In this document: piece after piece, positions 46,877 through 55,962 of the stretch
How positions within the stretch are numbered: the first letter of the stretch is position 1
How the letters are laid out: the number at the start of each line of letters is the position of its first letter
Assembly: GCF_003234115.2 (NCBI RefSeq)
Contig: NZ_CP126251.1
Span: 3,534,001 to 3,598,000 of the forward strand
Source of the DNA: Curtobacterium sp. MCPF17_002
GTDB taxonomy: Bacteria; Actinomycetota; Actinomycetes; Actinomycetales; Microbacteriaceae
Length of the DNA stretch: 64,000 nucleotides
Reading direction: 5' to 3'
Notes under the pieces: generated by a model
Seen by the model: the letters and a program-made list of their open reading frames with translations, nothing else
What the model was told of the DNA's origin: nothing
The model's database searches: none
Position numbers and translations under genes: made by a program

Positions 46877-47866
46877 ATGACCACCACACCGCTCGCGGTC
46901 GAGGCCATCGGCCTCGTGAAGACCTTCGGGACGAACCGGGCAGTGGACGGTGTCGACCTCCGAGTGGAGGCCGGGACGGTCTACGGCGTGCTCGGTCCGA
47001 ACGGCGCCGGCAAGACCACCACCATCTCCATGCTCGCGACCCTGCTGCGTCCGGACGGCGGTGAGGCCCGCGTCTTCGGGCACGACGTCCGCCGCGAAGC
47101 CCAGGTCGTCCGCTCCCTCATCGGCGTCACCGGGCAGTACGCGAGCGTCGACGAGACGCTCAGCGCGACCGAGAACCTCGTCATCTTCGCGCGCCTGCTC
47201 GGCCTCGGCCGGGCCGAGTCGAAGCGGAAGGCCGTCGAGCTGCTCGAGCGCTTCGGCCTGACCGAGGCCGCCTCGCGCCCGCTCAAGAACTTCTCCGGGG
47301 GCATGCGCCGGCGTCTCGATCTGGCTGCGAGCCTCATCGCCCAGCCGCCGTTGATCTTCCTCGACGAACCGACGACCGGCCTCGACCCCCGGACCCGCTC
47401 GCAGATGTGGGACACCATCCGCGAACTCGTGGCGACCGGTTCGACGGTGCTGCTGACGACGCAGTACCTCGACGAGGCCGACCAGCTCGCCGACCGCATC
47501 GCCGTGATCGACCACGGACGCGTGGTGGCCGAGGGCACGAGCGACGAGCTGAAGTCGAGCATCGGCTCGGCGTCGCTGCAGCTCCGGCTGACCGATGCGC
47601 TCCGACTCGACGCCGCTCGTGCCATCGTCCGGAACACCCTCGGCGTGGACGCGGTGGCGAGTCCCGAGGGCTCCCGACTCACCGCGCCGATGTCCGACCC
47701 GGACCGCGTGACCGACCTCCTCGTGTCGTTCCGCGAGGCCGGCATCTCCCTCGCCGAGATGAGCGTGCAGAAGCCCACGCTCGACGAGGTCTTCCTGACC
47801 ATCACGGGCGCACCGGCGACGACCGACGACGACACCCAGCGCGAGCTCGAAGGGAGCATCGCATGA
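46877..47866 (+). CDS. ABC exporter ATPase, daunorubicin-resistance (DrrA) type
   Basis: 329 residues. Seen: Walker A GPNGAGKTT at 40-48, signature FSGGMRRRLDLAASL, Walker B LIFLDEPTTGLDP and the H-loop region LLTTQYLDEADQLADRI. The ~90-residue C-terminal part after the ATPase core (LRLTDALRLDAARAIVRN...MSVQKPTLDEVFLTITG) is the DrrA-type regulatory domain. ATG at 46877 with AAAGGA upstream. Overlaps the permease gene by 4 nt. The exported compound is unknown. Confidence 0.93.
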   Translation: MTTTPLAVEAIGLVKTFGTNRAVDGVDLRVEAGTVYGVLGPNGAGKTTTISMLATLLRPDGGEARVFGHDVRREAQVVRSLIGVTGQYASVDETLSATENLVIFARLLGLGRAESKRKAVELLERFGLTEAASRPLKNFSGGMRRRLDLAASLIAQPPLIFLDEPTTGLDPRTRSQMWDTIRELVATGSTVLLTTQYLDEADQLADRIAVIDHGRVVAEGTSDELKSSIGSASLQLRLTDALRLDAARAIVRNTLGVDAVASPEGSRLTAPMSDPDRVTDLLVSFREAGISLAEMSVQKPTLDEVFLTITGAPATTDDDTQRELEGSIA

Positions 47867-48696
47867 CCACCATGACCCCCACCACGGGCACCTCCACACC
47901 ACGGGTCGCCCCACGCCCCGGCGTCGGCGGCTCCGGTCTCGGCGCCACGGTCCGGCAGTCCTTCACGATGGCGTACCGCGGCCTGGTGAAGGTCCGGCGG
48001 ACGCCCGAGCAGCTGTTCGACGTCACCCTGATGCCGATCATCTTCACCGTGATGTTCACGTACATCTTCGGTGGCGCGATCGCCGGCGACATCGCCAGCT
48101 ACCTGCCGATCATCATCCCCGGCATCCTCGTGCAGACGAACATCACGTCGTCGATCGTCACCGGCGTCCAGCTCCGCGAGGACATGGACAAAGGCGTGTT
48201 CGACCGCTTCAAGTCCCTGCCGATCGCCCGCATCGCACCGCTCGCCGGCGCCCTGCTGGCGGACACGGTCCGGTACGCGATCGCGACGACGATCACCTTC
48301 GTCACGGGCTTCGCGATGGGGCTCCGTCCCGAGGGCGGGTTCGGCTCGGTCGTCCTCGCCGGCCTGCTCGTGGTCGTGGTCGCCTGGGCGGTCAGCTGGA
48401 TCTTCGCCTACTTCGGCGTCATCGCACGCACGGCGTCGAGCGTCTCCGGCATCTCGAACATGGTGCTGTTCCCGCTGACGTTCCTGTCGAACGCCTTCGT
48501 GCCGACCGACACCCTGCCGGACTGGCTGCGCTGGTTCTCCGAGGTGAACCCGATCTCGCACCTCATCACCGCCGTGCGCGACCTCATCAACCACGGCACC
48601 GTGACGGGCGACCTCTGGATCAGCCTGCTCGGCGCCGCCGTGATCGTCGCGGTGTTCGCCCCGCTCACCGTCCGGGCGTACATGCGGAAGGCGTGA
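47863..48696 (+). CDS. ABC-2 type exporter permease, DrrB-like
   Basis: 277 residues with six membrane helices. Seen: RTPEQLFDVTLMPIIFTVMFTYIFGGAIAG, GVQLREDMDKGVFDRFKSLPIARIAPLAG and FLSNAFVPTDTLPDWLRWFSEVNPISHLITAVRDL, all DrrB-like. ATGA overlap with the ATPase gene. Its 3' end overlaps the end of the convergent regulator gene by 32 bp. Confidence 0.93.
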   Translation: MTTMTPTTGTSTPRVAPRPGVGGSGLGATVRQSFTMAYRGLVKVRRTPEQLFDVTLMPIIFTVMFTYIFGGAIAGDIASYLPIIIPGILVQTNITSSIVTGVQLREDMDKGVFDRFKSLPIARIAPLAGALLADTVRYAIATTITFVTGFAMGLRPEGGFGSVVLAGLLVVVVAWAVSWIFAYFGVIARTASSVSGISNMVLFPLTFLSNAFVPTDTLPDWLRWFSEVNPISHLITAVRDLINHGTVTGDLWISLLGAAVIVAVFAPLTVRAYMRKA

Positions 48697-51600
48697 ACCG
48701 CAGCTCCTCGAGCAGGAGCCTCGCCCGCGCGACGGCCTCGGCCCGGTCCCACCCGGCCGAGGCCGTCTCGGCGTCGGCGAGCGCTGCGTCGCCGACCACG
48801 GCGGCCAGCACCGGCCGGACGCGGGTGTGCAGCAGCACGGCGAAGTCCTGCCGGGAGCCGAGCCGGGTGGCGAAGGACCAGCACCGGGCCGCGTGGTCCG
48901 CTCGGCCGGTGCGGGCCGCGGCGATCGCCAGTCCGAGGAACGCCGTGCCGATGACGGGCAGGTCGAGCCACCACGGGTGGACACGGAGCATCACGAGGGC
49001 TCCGACACGCAGGCGGCGGGCGACCGCGGTGCGGTTCGCGTCGGCCTGGAGGCGCGGCTCGGCTCCGGCGGGCGCGCTCGCCGCCGCCTCGTCCTCCGCC
49101 GCGAGTCGTGCCGCGCCTGCCATCAGGGACCAGTGCGGCGTCTGCTTCCGGTACGGGAACACGAAGTCCCAGGCTCGCGCGTACTCGGCGGCTGCGCCGG
49201 CGAAGTCGCCGTCGTACCGGGCGCACTCGGCACCGATGGCGACGGCGAGCACACCGATCTGCGCGCGGTCGCCGTCGAAGCCGCCTCGCGCCTCCACGGG
49301 TCGGTGCTGCAGGTCGGCCGCGATCGACCGGGCGCGCACGACGTCGCCGGTGGACGCGGCACAGAGCCCGATCGTCCAGCCGATCTCGTACAGGTCGTCG
49401 TCGGCACCGAACCGTTCGAGCTGCTCCCGGGCGACCTCGGCGGCTTCCAGCGCTTCGGTGTGCCGGCCGGTCTGCGCGAGCAGCTGGGTCATGGTGACCG
49501 CGCCGGATCCCGTGGTCCAGGCGTCGTCGGTGACCCGCGCGAGCGCTGCGGCCCGCTTCGCGTAGCGCAGGGCGTCGTCGAAGTCACCGTCGTTCTCGGC
49601 GAGCGGCGCGCTGAGCATGTTCGCCAGGCAGGCGACGCCGGGGTCGGCGTCGTCGCGGTACCGGGCGAGCAGGGCGTGGCCGTCGGCCGGGCGGCCGAGG
49701 GTGAGGAGCAGTGCCGCCTGCGCGTCCAGGACGGCGAACCCGGTCGCCCCCGCACGCATCGTGCGCCGGAGCGTCGACACCGCGAGCGCGGCCGTCCGCC
49801 GGTCGGTGAACGCCGACGACGCACCGGTCACGACGAGCCCGAGCACCACGGCGGGGCGGTCCTCCGGCCGCTGCGACATCCGCCGGAGCACCGGGACGAT
49901 CTCCGGTCCGATCGCGACGACCTCGCCGTGGGCACCGCGGAGCGTCCAGAACCCGCCGAGCGCGGCGAACAGGTGCGCGACCGCGGGTCCGTCGCCGGAA
50001 CCGAGGGCCCAGCGCAGGAGCGTCACGAGGTTGTCGGCTTCCCGGCCGACCTCGCGGAACCGGTCGAGCTGCGCTTCCCCGGTCAGGGTGAACAGGTTCC
50101 GGTCCGCGGCGAAGTCCCGCCCCCAGCCGATCATCGCCCGGCGCACGGCGTCGGTGGTCCCGCGCTCGTCGAGGCGCGCGGCCCCGAACTCGCGGACGGT
50201 CTCGAGCAGGCGGTAGCGGACGGGCTCCCCCTCGTGCTCGACGAGCTGGACGAGGGACTGCTCGACGAGTTCGGCGAGGTCGTCCAGCGCGTCGTCCCGT
50301 CGGTCCGGCGCGGCCACGGCCTCGACGGCGTCGACGGCGAGGCCGTCCGGGAACAGGGCGAGCCGGGTGAGCAGGTCCTGCGCTCCCGTGTCGAGCAGCC
50401 GCCAGCTCCACTCGATGACGGCGAGCAGGGTGCGGTGCCGTTCCGGAGCGCTGCGGTCGCCGCCCCGGAGCAGCGCGAACCGGTCGTCGAGCCGTCGTTC
50501 GATGTCGGCGGCACTCATGCCGCGGATGCGCGCGGCGGCGAGCTCGATCGCGAGCGGCGACCCGTCGAGCCTGGTGCAGATCCGGCGGACGGCGTCGACG
50601 GGCAGCACGGCACCGGGTCGTGCTGCCCGGGCGCGCTCGGTGAACAGCCGGACCGCAGCGCCGTCGGCCTCGACCGGCAGGGGCGCGAGGGGCGCCACGG
50701 CCTCGCCGGCGATCGCGAGCGGCGACCGCGACGTCGTCAGGATCCGGAGTTCCGGGGCGGCGGCGAGCAGGTCGGCGGCGATCGCGGCGACGGCGTCGAC
50801 GAGGTGTTCGCAGTTGTCCAGCACGAGCAGGGTCGGACCGTCGGCGAGCGCTCGGACGACCCGGCTCCGCAGGTCGGCGACCACGACGTCACGGAGGGAC
50901 CGCGCGGAGCGGAACTCGGCGATCCCGAGCAGTGCCCCGAGGGCGGGGACGACGTCCTCGGCGGCGAGCGGAGCCAACTCGAACACGACGACACCGCACG
51001 TCGCCGGCACGTCGGCGGCGACCGCCTGCGCGAGACGGGTCTTGCCGAGCCCGCCCGCGCCGAGGATCGTCACGAGGCGGTTCCGGGACAGCAGGTCCGT
51101 GACCGCGTCGACGTCGTCCTGCCGCCCGACCAGCGCGTTCGGCGCTGCCCGGAGGCCGATGCGGCGGGCCCGCCCGGTGTCGGCAGCCGATCGACGGAGC
51201 AGGTCGGCGTTCAGGCGCACCAGGTCGGCGGAGGGATCCGCACCGAGCTCGTCCACGAGACGGTCGCGGTGCGCGGCGAAGACGGCGAGCGCCTCGGCGG
51301 TGCGTCCCGCGGCGACGAGCGCGTGCATGCACCCGGCGACGGCGACCTCGTCGAAGGGGTTCGCCTGGGCCTCCGTCGTCCAGACGTCCACGGCCTCGTC
51401 GGCGTGGCCGGCGTCGAGGAGCGCCGTGCCGAGCGACCGGCGGAGCGCGCGCCGGGCAGCGGCGGCCCGTTCGGCGAGCGCGTCGCCGAGGTCGCCGTCG
51501 ACGTCGTCGCCCGGCGTCCCCCGCCAGAGGTCCAGCGCAGCGCGGACGACGTCCGGTGCCGCGTGGTCCGCCGCCGAGCGTTCGGCGCGTGCGAGGTCGA

Positions 51601-51895
51601 CGTCGTCGGGGTCGCACCCGAGTGCGTACCCGGTGCTGGTGGAGACGACGACGCCGTCCGCCAGGGTCCGCCGCAGTCGGGACACGAGCGTCTGCAGGGC
51701 GGCACGGGCGCCGCGGGGCTGGTCGGCCGGCCAGAGCTCGTCGATGAGCGCCTCGGTCGTCACGGCGTGCCCGCGTGCGAGCACGAGCGCGGTGAGGAAC
51801 GACCGCGCGAGGGCCCCGGGGACGGGCGTCGGCAACCCCGAGGGGCCCGCGACCGTCACGGGTCCGAGGACGGCGACGCGGGGCTGCTCGGGCAC
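48665..51895 (-). CDS. AfsR/SARP-type BTAD regulator with an NB-ARC-like ATPase and repeats
   Basis: 1076 residues. Residues ~5-95 form an OmpR-like DNA-binding domain (EALIDELWPADQPRGARAALQTLVSRLRRTL), ~100-240 a bacterial transcriptional activation domain, and ~255-560 an ATPase with P-loop GAGGLGKT (279-286), Walker B LLVLDNCEHL and RLDGSPLAIELAAARIRGMSA. The rest is helical TPR-like repeats. Near the C-terminus, GAEPRLQADANRT is encoded by an exact copy of the dispersed 12-mer (49044-49055). Such proteins act as large pathway activators. Being convergent with the DrrAB-like genes, it may control them. GTG start 6 nt after TAGACT. Confidence 0.9.
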   Translation of the reverse strand: MPEQPRVAVLGPVTVAGPSGLPTPVPGALARSFLTALVLARGHAVTTEALIDELWPADQPRGARAALQTLVSRLRRTLADGVVVSTSTGYALGCDPDDVDLARAERSAADHAAPDVVRAALDLWRGTPGDDVDGDLGDALAERAAAARRALRRSLGTALLDAGHADEAVDVWTTEAQANPFDEVAVAGCMHALVAAGRTAEALAVFAAHRDRLVDELGADPSADLVRLNADLLRRSAADTGRARRIGLRAAPNALVGRQDDVDAVTDLLSRNRLVTILGAGGLGKTRLAQAVAADVPATCGVVVFELAPLAAEDVVPALGALLGIAEFRSARSLRDVVVADLRSRVVRALADGPTLLVLDNCEHLVDAVAAIAADLLAAAPELRILTTSRSPLAIAGEAVAPLAPLPVEADGAAVRLFTERARAARPGAVLPVDAVRRICTRLDGSPLAIELAAARIRGMSAADIERRLDDRFALLRGGDRSAPERHRTLLAVIEWSWRLLDTGAQDLLTRLALFPDGLAVDAVEAVAAPDRRDDALDDLAELVEQSLVQLVEHEGEPVRYRLLETVREFGAARLDERGTTDAVRRAMIGWGRDFAADRNLFTLTGEAQLDRFREVGREADNLVTLLRWALGSGDGPAVAHLFAALGGFWTLRGAHGEVVAIGPEIVPVLRRMSQRPEDRPAVVLGLVVTGASSAFTDRRTAALAVSTLRRTMRAGATGFAVLDAQAALLLTLGRPADGHALLARYRDDADPGVACLANMLSAPLAENDGDFDDALRYAKRAAALARVTDDAWTTGSGAVTMTQLLAQTGRHTEALEAAEVAREQLERFGADDDLYEIGWTIGLCAASTGDVVRARSIAADLQHRPVEARGGFDGDRAQIGVLAVAIGAECARYDGDFAGAAAEYARAWDFVFPYRKQTPHWSLMAGAARLAAEDEAAASAPAGAEPRLQADANRTAVARRLRVGALVMLRVHPWWLDLPVIGTAFLGLAIAAARTGRADHAARCWSFATRLGSRQDFAVLLHTRVRPVLAAVVGDAALADAETASAGWDRAEAVARARLLLEELRFTPSACTPGR

Positions 51896-51901
51896 AGTGC
51901 G

Positions 51902-51907
51902 AGTCTA
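51902..51907 (-). promoter_or_regulatory. Putative -10 box (TAGACT) of the BTAD regulator gene
   Basis: Six nt from the GTG start; leaderless pattern. Confidence 0.45.
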
Positions 51908-51945
51908 CGGACGGCGATGCCGGTCGGACACCGCGCGGACCGGCC

Positions 51946-52434
51946 TCAGACCGCCCGGTAGCGGGCCTGCAGCTCGGCGTACCGCGCGTCCCAGTCGAAC
52001 GCCGCGATCCCGTCGAGGTCGCCGGCGAGGTCGAGCTCCAGCAACTCGAGGTAGGTGTGCCAGCCGGCGCCGTAGTTCCGGCTCGCGACGCCGTCGTGCT
52101 CGAGTCGGAGGGCAGCCCCGTCCGGCACGGCTGCGACCGTCAGGACGACCGTCGTCTCGTCCTCACCGCGCGCCTGCCACGTGGTCGTGAACGACCGCGG
52201 CGGATCGCACGCCGTGACGGTGCCCTCGGTGAAGGCGGTCCCGTCGTCGTACCGCGCGAGCCAGCGTCCCCCGAGCCGCAGGTCACCCTCGTACGGTGCC
52301 ATCCACCGCGAGAGCCGCGCGCGGTCGGTCACCGCGTCCCAGAGGTCCTCGGGCGTGGTCGGGTAGGTCTGGGCGAACCGGAGGAGGTACCCGCCGGTCG
52401 GTGAGTCCTCGATGGTGCCGTCGGTGGTGCGCAT
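51946..52434 (-). CDS. SRPBCC (AHSA1-type) domain protein
   Basis: 162 residues. A helix-grip fold of the AHSA1 group: FAQTYPTTPEDLWDAVTDRARLSRWMAPYEGDLRLGGRW and GWHTYLELLELDLAG are typical. Such proteins bind hydrophobic ligands and are usually encoded next to ArsR regulators, as here. The ATG at 52434 has GAGGAG 6 nt upstream, inside the arsR end; the two genes are separated by 1 nt. Ligand unknown. Confidence 0.9.
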   Translation of the reverse strand: MRTTDGTIEDSPTGGYLLRFAQTYPTTPEDLWDAVTDRARLSRWMAPYEGDLRLGGRWLARYDDGTAFTEGTVTACDPPRSFTTTWQARGEDETTVVLTVAAVPDGAALRLEHDGVASRNYGAGWHTYLELLELDLAGDLDGIAAFDWDARYAELQARYRAV

Positions 52435-52435
52435 G

Positions 52436-52840
52436 TCATGACTCCTCGTCGTGTCGTGCTGCGTCGGATGGTGCTGCGTCGGATGGTGCTGCGTCGTGCT
52501 CGGGCCGCGGCGCATCCGGTCGCTGGCGGCGGCCGCGGGCGATCTCGGTGGTGAGGGCGTCGAGCCGCTGCCGCCAGAGCGCGCGGTACCGTTCGACGGC
52601 GTGGTCGAGCTCGTCGACCGCGCGGGCTTCCAGCCGGTACACACGCGACGTCCCACGAGGTGCAGCGGACGCGAACCCGGCCTCGCGCAGGACCCGGAGG
52701 TGTCGGGAGACCGCGGGCTGGGAGATGCCGAACTCTCCGGCGATGACGTCCGTCAGTGCGCCGGCGGTGTGGTCGTCCTCGGCGAGGAGCTCGACCAGCC
52801 GTCGACGGACCGGGTCACCGAGGACGTCGAATGCGTGCAC
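52436..52840 (-). CDS. ArsR family winged-helix regulator
   Basis: 134 residues. Seen: FDVLGDPVRRRLVELLAEDDHTAGALTDVI and the recognition-helix region FGISQPAVSRHLRVLREAGF, of the type paired with AHSA1 proteins, with no metal-binding cysteines. The C-terminal 30 residues are low complexity (APSDAAPSDAARHDEES). GTG start at 52840, 6 nt after TAGACT, with a palindromic operator over the promoter, so it probably represses itself and the AHSA1 gene. Confidence 0.92.
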   Translation of the reverse strand: MHAFDVLGDPVRRRLVELLAEDDHTAGALTDVIAGEFGISQPAVSRHLRVLREAGFASAAPRGTSRVYRLEARAVDELDHAVERYRALWRQRLDALTTEIARGRRQRPDAPRPEHDAAPSDAAPSDAARHDEES

Positions 52841-52846
52841 GTCGCC

Positions 52847-52869
52847 AGTCTATAACCTAAGCGTTATAG
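52847..52869 (-). promoter_or_regulatory. arsR -10 box and overlapping palindromic operator
   Basis: -10 TAGACT at 52847-52852 is 6 nt from the GTG. The perfect palindrome CTATAAC-N6-GTTATAG (52850-52869) overlaps its upstream edge and fills the -10/-35 spacer. It is strikingly AT-rich for this genome. An alternative -35/-10 pair (CTGACC-N18-TAGGTT) is also possible. Confidence 0.65.
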
Positions 52870-52879
52870 AAATCGACGG

Positions 52880-53998
52880 TCAGTCCCGTGCGCGTCCGTG
52901 CGCCGACGGGCCGGTCCGGGTGTCGAGGTCGCTCGTCGCACGGCGCTCCGACTCGACGATGCCCCGGAGCGCGACGAGCGCCGCGGAGGTCACCGCCACG
53001 TGCGAGGGGTTCTCGCGCGAGGCGTCGAGCGCCCGCTCGACCTCCGCGATGGCATCGTCGCCCGCTTCCTCCGGACTGTCGCCACGGATCACCCGGGAGA
53101 TCTGCCGCATCGCCTTCGACAACGGCTCCGCGAACGCCGGGTCGGGTCGCCCGAGCCCCTCGGACACCGGCCCGGACCGTGCGACGAGCTCCGTGAGGTC
53201 CGTCGTGTACCAGGCCACCCGCTCGAGCGCCCGGAAGCGTGCCCCGTCCTTCTGCAGCCGTGCACGCGACCCCCGGAGCGCGCCGCGGGGGTTGAGCCGT
53301 CTGCTCTCGTGCGCGATGGACACCCGGGAACGCACGTCGGCGATCGCCCGGTCGAGCCGGTCCTGCTGGTGGTCCCACGCCTTCTCGTCGCGCTTGCCTT
53401 CCTCGAGCACGTTCGCGAGCCCGTCCAGGTGGTCAGCGAGGACCTCGTTCACCGCGTCGATGCGGTGCTCGGCGTCCCAGAAGTGCAGCGGCGGGAAGAC
53501 GAGGAAGTTCACGAGCAGTCCGACCGTGACCCCGACGGCCATCTGCACGAGGTACCCGAGCGAGTACCCCTCGGCATGCGCGCCGCCGACGAGCAGGACG
53601 AACAACGCCGCCGTCGACACCCACGAGCTGCCCTCCCCGAGCACGCGGAAGCCGCCCACGAGCACCCCGATGCCGACCGCGAGCGCGACCGCGAGGAACC
53701 CGGGGTCCCCCACCCACATCGTGAACCCGGCGATGAGGATCCCGAGGCCGATCCCCACGAGCGTCTGCACCCCGCTCCGGATCCCGGCGAACACGGTCGT
53801 CTGCATCGCCACGACGGCGCCGAGCGGTGCGTAGTACGGGTACTCGGCTGCGACACCGGGGACGTGCCGGGCGACGAACCAGGCGATCACCGCGGCGGCG
53901 GCGGCCTTGCCGGCGTGCAGCAGGCGTGGCTGGGTCCCCGAGGTCCGGCTCCACCGCCAGATCCGGGTACCGACCCCCGCGACGTGCTCGAAGGGCAT
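52880..53998 (-). CDS. FUSC family protein (aromatic acid exporter-like)
   Basis: 372 residues. Six hydrophobic helices at about residues 28-180 (AAEYPYYAPLGAVVAMQTTVFAG and RSGVQTLVGIGLGILIAGF are typical FUSC signatures), followed by a ~190-residue cytosolic helical domain. Only one FUSC half is present, so it probably dimerises. Substrate unknown; relatives export aromatic acids. The ATG at 53998 has GAGAGGAA upstream. Confidence 0.9.
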   Translation of the reverse strand: MPFEHVAGVGTRIWRWSRTSGTQPRLLHAGKAAAAAVIAWFVARHVPGVAAEYPYYAPLGAVVAMQTTVFAGIRSGVQTLVGIGLGILIAGFTMWVGDPGFLAVALAVGIGVLVGGFRVLGEGSSWVSTAALFVLLVGGAHAEGYSLGYLVQMAVGVTVGLLVNFLVFPPLHFWDAEHRIDAVNEVLADHLDGLANVLEEGKRDEKAWDHQQDRLDRAIADVRSRVSIAHESRRLNPRGALRGSRARLQKDGARFRALERVAWYTTDLTELVARSGPVSEGLGRPDPAFAEPLSKAMRQISRVIRGDSPEEAGDDAIAEVERALDASRENPSHVAVTSAALVALRGIVESERRATSDLDTRTGPSAHGRARD

Positions 53999-54051
53999 GT
54001 GTTCCTCTCGTCGTGTCGGCCGGACAGGATACGGGACGCATCCCCGGAACA

Positions 54052-54091
54052 CGAGGAAGCCCCCGCGACGTGCGTCGCGGGGGCTTCCTCG
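54052..54091. terminator. Hairpin terminator of the infA-rplQ operon
   Basis: Perfect 18-bp stem CGAGGAAGCCCCCGCGAC / GTCGCGGGGGCTTCCTCG with a 4-nt loop, 14 nt past the rplQ stop. Confidence 0.85.
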
Positions 54092-54105
54092 TGGTGGTGT
54101 TCGGA

Positions 54106-54693
54106 CTACTTGCTGTCGTCCGACTTCGCAGCAGCGTCTTCCTCGACCTCGGCAGCAGCCTCGGTCTCGGACTCCTCGGCGACCGGAGCGGACTCCTCGG
54201 TGGTCTCGGTCTCCTCGACCGGGGCCTCCTCGGTGCTGGTCTCGTCGGTGCTGGTCTCGTCGGCGGCAGGCTCCTCGACCGGCGCAGCGGCGGCCGGAGC
54301 AGCGTTGCGCGTCACCGGCGCGGGCGTGCCCGACACCGGCTCGAGGACGAGCTCGATCGACGCGAGGGGAGCGTTGTCGCCCTTGCGGAAACCGAGCTTC
54401 GTGATGCGGGTGTAGCCGCCCTGACGGTCGGCGACCTGCGGAGCGATCTCCGTGAACAGCGTGTGCACAACGGACTTGTCGCGGAGGGCGGCGATGACCC
54501 GACGACGAGCGTGCAGGTCGCCGCGCTTCGCGAACGTGATGAGCCGCTCGGCGACCGGACGGAGGCGCTTGGCCTTCGTCTCGGTGGTGGTGATGCGACC
54601 GTGCGTGAACAGGGCGTTGGCGAGGTTGCTCAGGAGCAGGCGCTCGTGGGCGGGGCCGCCACCGAGGCGGGGGCCCTTGGTGGGCTTCGGCAT
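54106..54693 (-). CDS. rplQ: 50S ribosomal protein L17 with an acidic C-terminal extension
   Basis: 195 residues, versus about 120 for E. coli L17. The core ([61 protein letters not shown]) is normal. The last ~65 residues are nearly all Glu/Ala/Thr/Ser ([18 protein letters not shown]), net strongly negative. ATG with GGAG upstream. Last gene of the run starting at infA. Confidence 0.97.
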   Translation of the reverse strand: MPKPTKGPRLGGGPAHERLLLSNLANALFTHGRITTTETKAKRLRPVAERLITFAKRGDLHARRRVIAALRDKSVVHTLFTEIAPQVADRQGGYTRITKLGFRKGDNAPLASIELVLEPVSGTPAPVTRNAAPAAAAPVEEPAADETSTDETSTEEAPVEETETTEESAPVAEESETEAAAEVEEDAAAKSDDSK

Positions 54694-54761
54694 GTCAGTT
54701 CTCCAGTGGTGAAAGAGTTGTGCGCGCTACGTCAGCGGCACGCTTGCGCGTGAGCGCGAGG

Positions 54762-55757
54762 TCAGTTGTTGGACTCGTCCTCGTCGTACCCGCTGTAGAA
54801 GTGGGCGCCGTCGAATCCGGGGACGGTGTCCTTGAGGGACAGGCCGAGCTCGGTGAGCTTGTCCTTGACCTCGTCCACCGACTTCTGACCGAAGTTGCGG
54901 ATGTTCATGAGCTGCGTCTCCGACAGGGCGACGAGCTCGGACACCGTGTTGATGCCCTCCCGCTTGAGGCAGTTGTAGCTGCGGACCGACAGGTCGAGGT
55001 CCTCGATCGGGGTCTGCAGCTCGTTCGAGAGCACCGCGTCGACCGGCGCGGGGCCGATCTCGATGCCCTCGGCCGCCGTGTTGAGCTCACGGGCGAGCCC
55101 GAACAGCTCGACGAGCGTCCGGCCGGCCGATGCGATGGCGTCGCGCGGCGTGATGGCCGGCTTCGACTCGACGTCGACGACCAGGCGGTCGAAGTCCGTG
55201 CGCTCACCGGCACGCGTCGCCTCGACGCGGTAGGTGACCTTGAGGACCGGGGAGTAGATCGAGTCGATCGGGATCTGACCGGCCTCGCTGAACTCCGAGC
55301 GGTTCTGGGTCGCCGAGACGTAGCCACGGCCACGCTCGATCGTCAGCTCGAGCTCGAAGCGCGCGGTGTCGTTCAGGGTCGCGATGACGAGGTCCGGGTT
55401 GTGGATCTCGACGCCGGCCGGCGCGGAGATGTCCGCAGCGGTGACCTGACCGGCACCCTGCTTGCGCAGGTACGCCGTGATCGGCTCGTCGTGCTCGCTG
55501 GAGACGACCAGGCTCTTGATGTTGAGGATGATCTCGGTGACGTCTTCCTTGACACCGGGAACGGTGCTGAATTCGTGGAGGACGCCGTCGATGCGGATGC
55601 TGGTGACAGCCGCACCGGGGATCGAGGAGAGGAGCGTGCGGCGCAGCGAGTTGCCGAGGGTGTAGCCGAAGCCCGGCTCGAGCGGCTCGATGACGAAGCG
55701 CGAGCGGAACTCGGAGATCGTTTCCTCGGTCAGGGTGGGGCGCTGTGCAATGAGCAC
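54762..55757 (-). CDS. rpoA: DNA-directed RNA polymerase subunit alpha
   Basis: 331 residues. N-terminal assembly domain ([34 protein letters not shown]) and C-terminal domain ([46 protein letters not shown]) that contacts activators and UP elements. The GTG at 55757 is chosen for AAAGGAA about 8 nt upstream and the family head [10 protein letters not shown] 205-nt hairpin-rich spacer separates it from rpsK; rpsD, often found there in other actinobacteria, is absent. Confidence 0.98.
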   Translation of the reverse strand: MLIAQRPTLTEETISEFRSRFVIEPLEPGFGYTLGNSLRRTLLSSIPGAAVTSIRIDGVLHEFSTVPGVKEDVTEIILNIKSLVVSSEHDEPITAYLRKQGAGQVTAADISAPAGVEIHNPDLVIATLNDTARFELELTIERGRGYVSATQNRSEFSEAGQIPIDSIYSPVLKVTYRVEATRAGERTDFDRLVVDVESKPAITPRDAIASAGRTLVELFGLARELNTAAEGIEIGPAPVDAVLSNELQTPIEDLDLSVRSYNCLKREGINTVSELVALSETQLMNIRNFGQKSVDEVKDKLTELGLSLKDTVPGFDGAHFYSGYDEDESNN

Positions 55758-55776
55758 TGTGGGATTCCTTTCGGCG

Positions 55777-55868
55777 AAGTGTCCGCTATATGACACTTGG
55801 CGGTACGACGGGGCCAGCCGGGCCCCGACGGGTCTGTTGAGTTGTGATCACGCGCACTGATGTGCGCG
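55777..55868 (-). other. Three hairpins in the rpsK-rpoA spacer
   Basis: Perfect 7-bp stems at 55777-55783/55792-55798 (AAGTGTC/GACACTT), 55809-55815/55821-55827 (CGGGGCC/GGCCCCG) and 55851-55857/55862-55868 (CGCGCAC/GTGCGCG). They lie in series in the 205-nt gap before rpoA and may be an attenuator or processing region. Confidence 0.5.
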
Positions 55869-55962
55869 ATCGAACGACCAGGAATGGCCGCGGGCCCTGC
55901 CCGGCCCCGTCGGAGTGGATCCGATCAGGGGACGAGCAGGGCGCGGCCGGTTGCTCCTCGCG

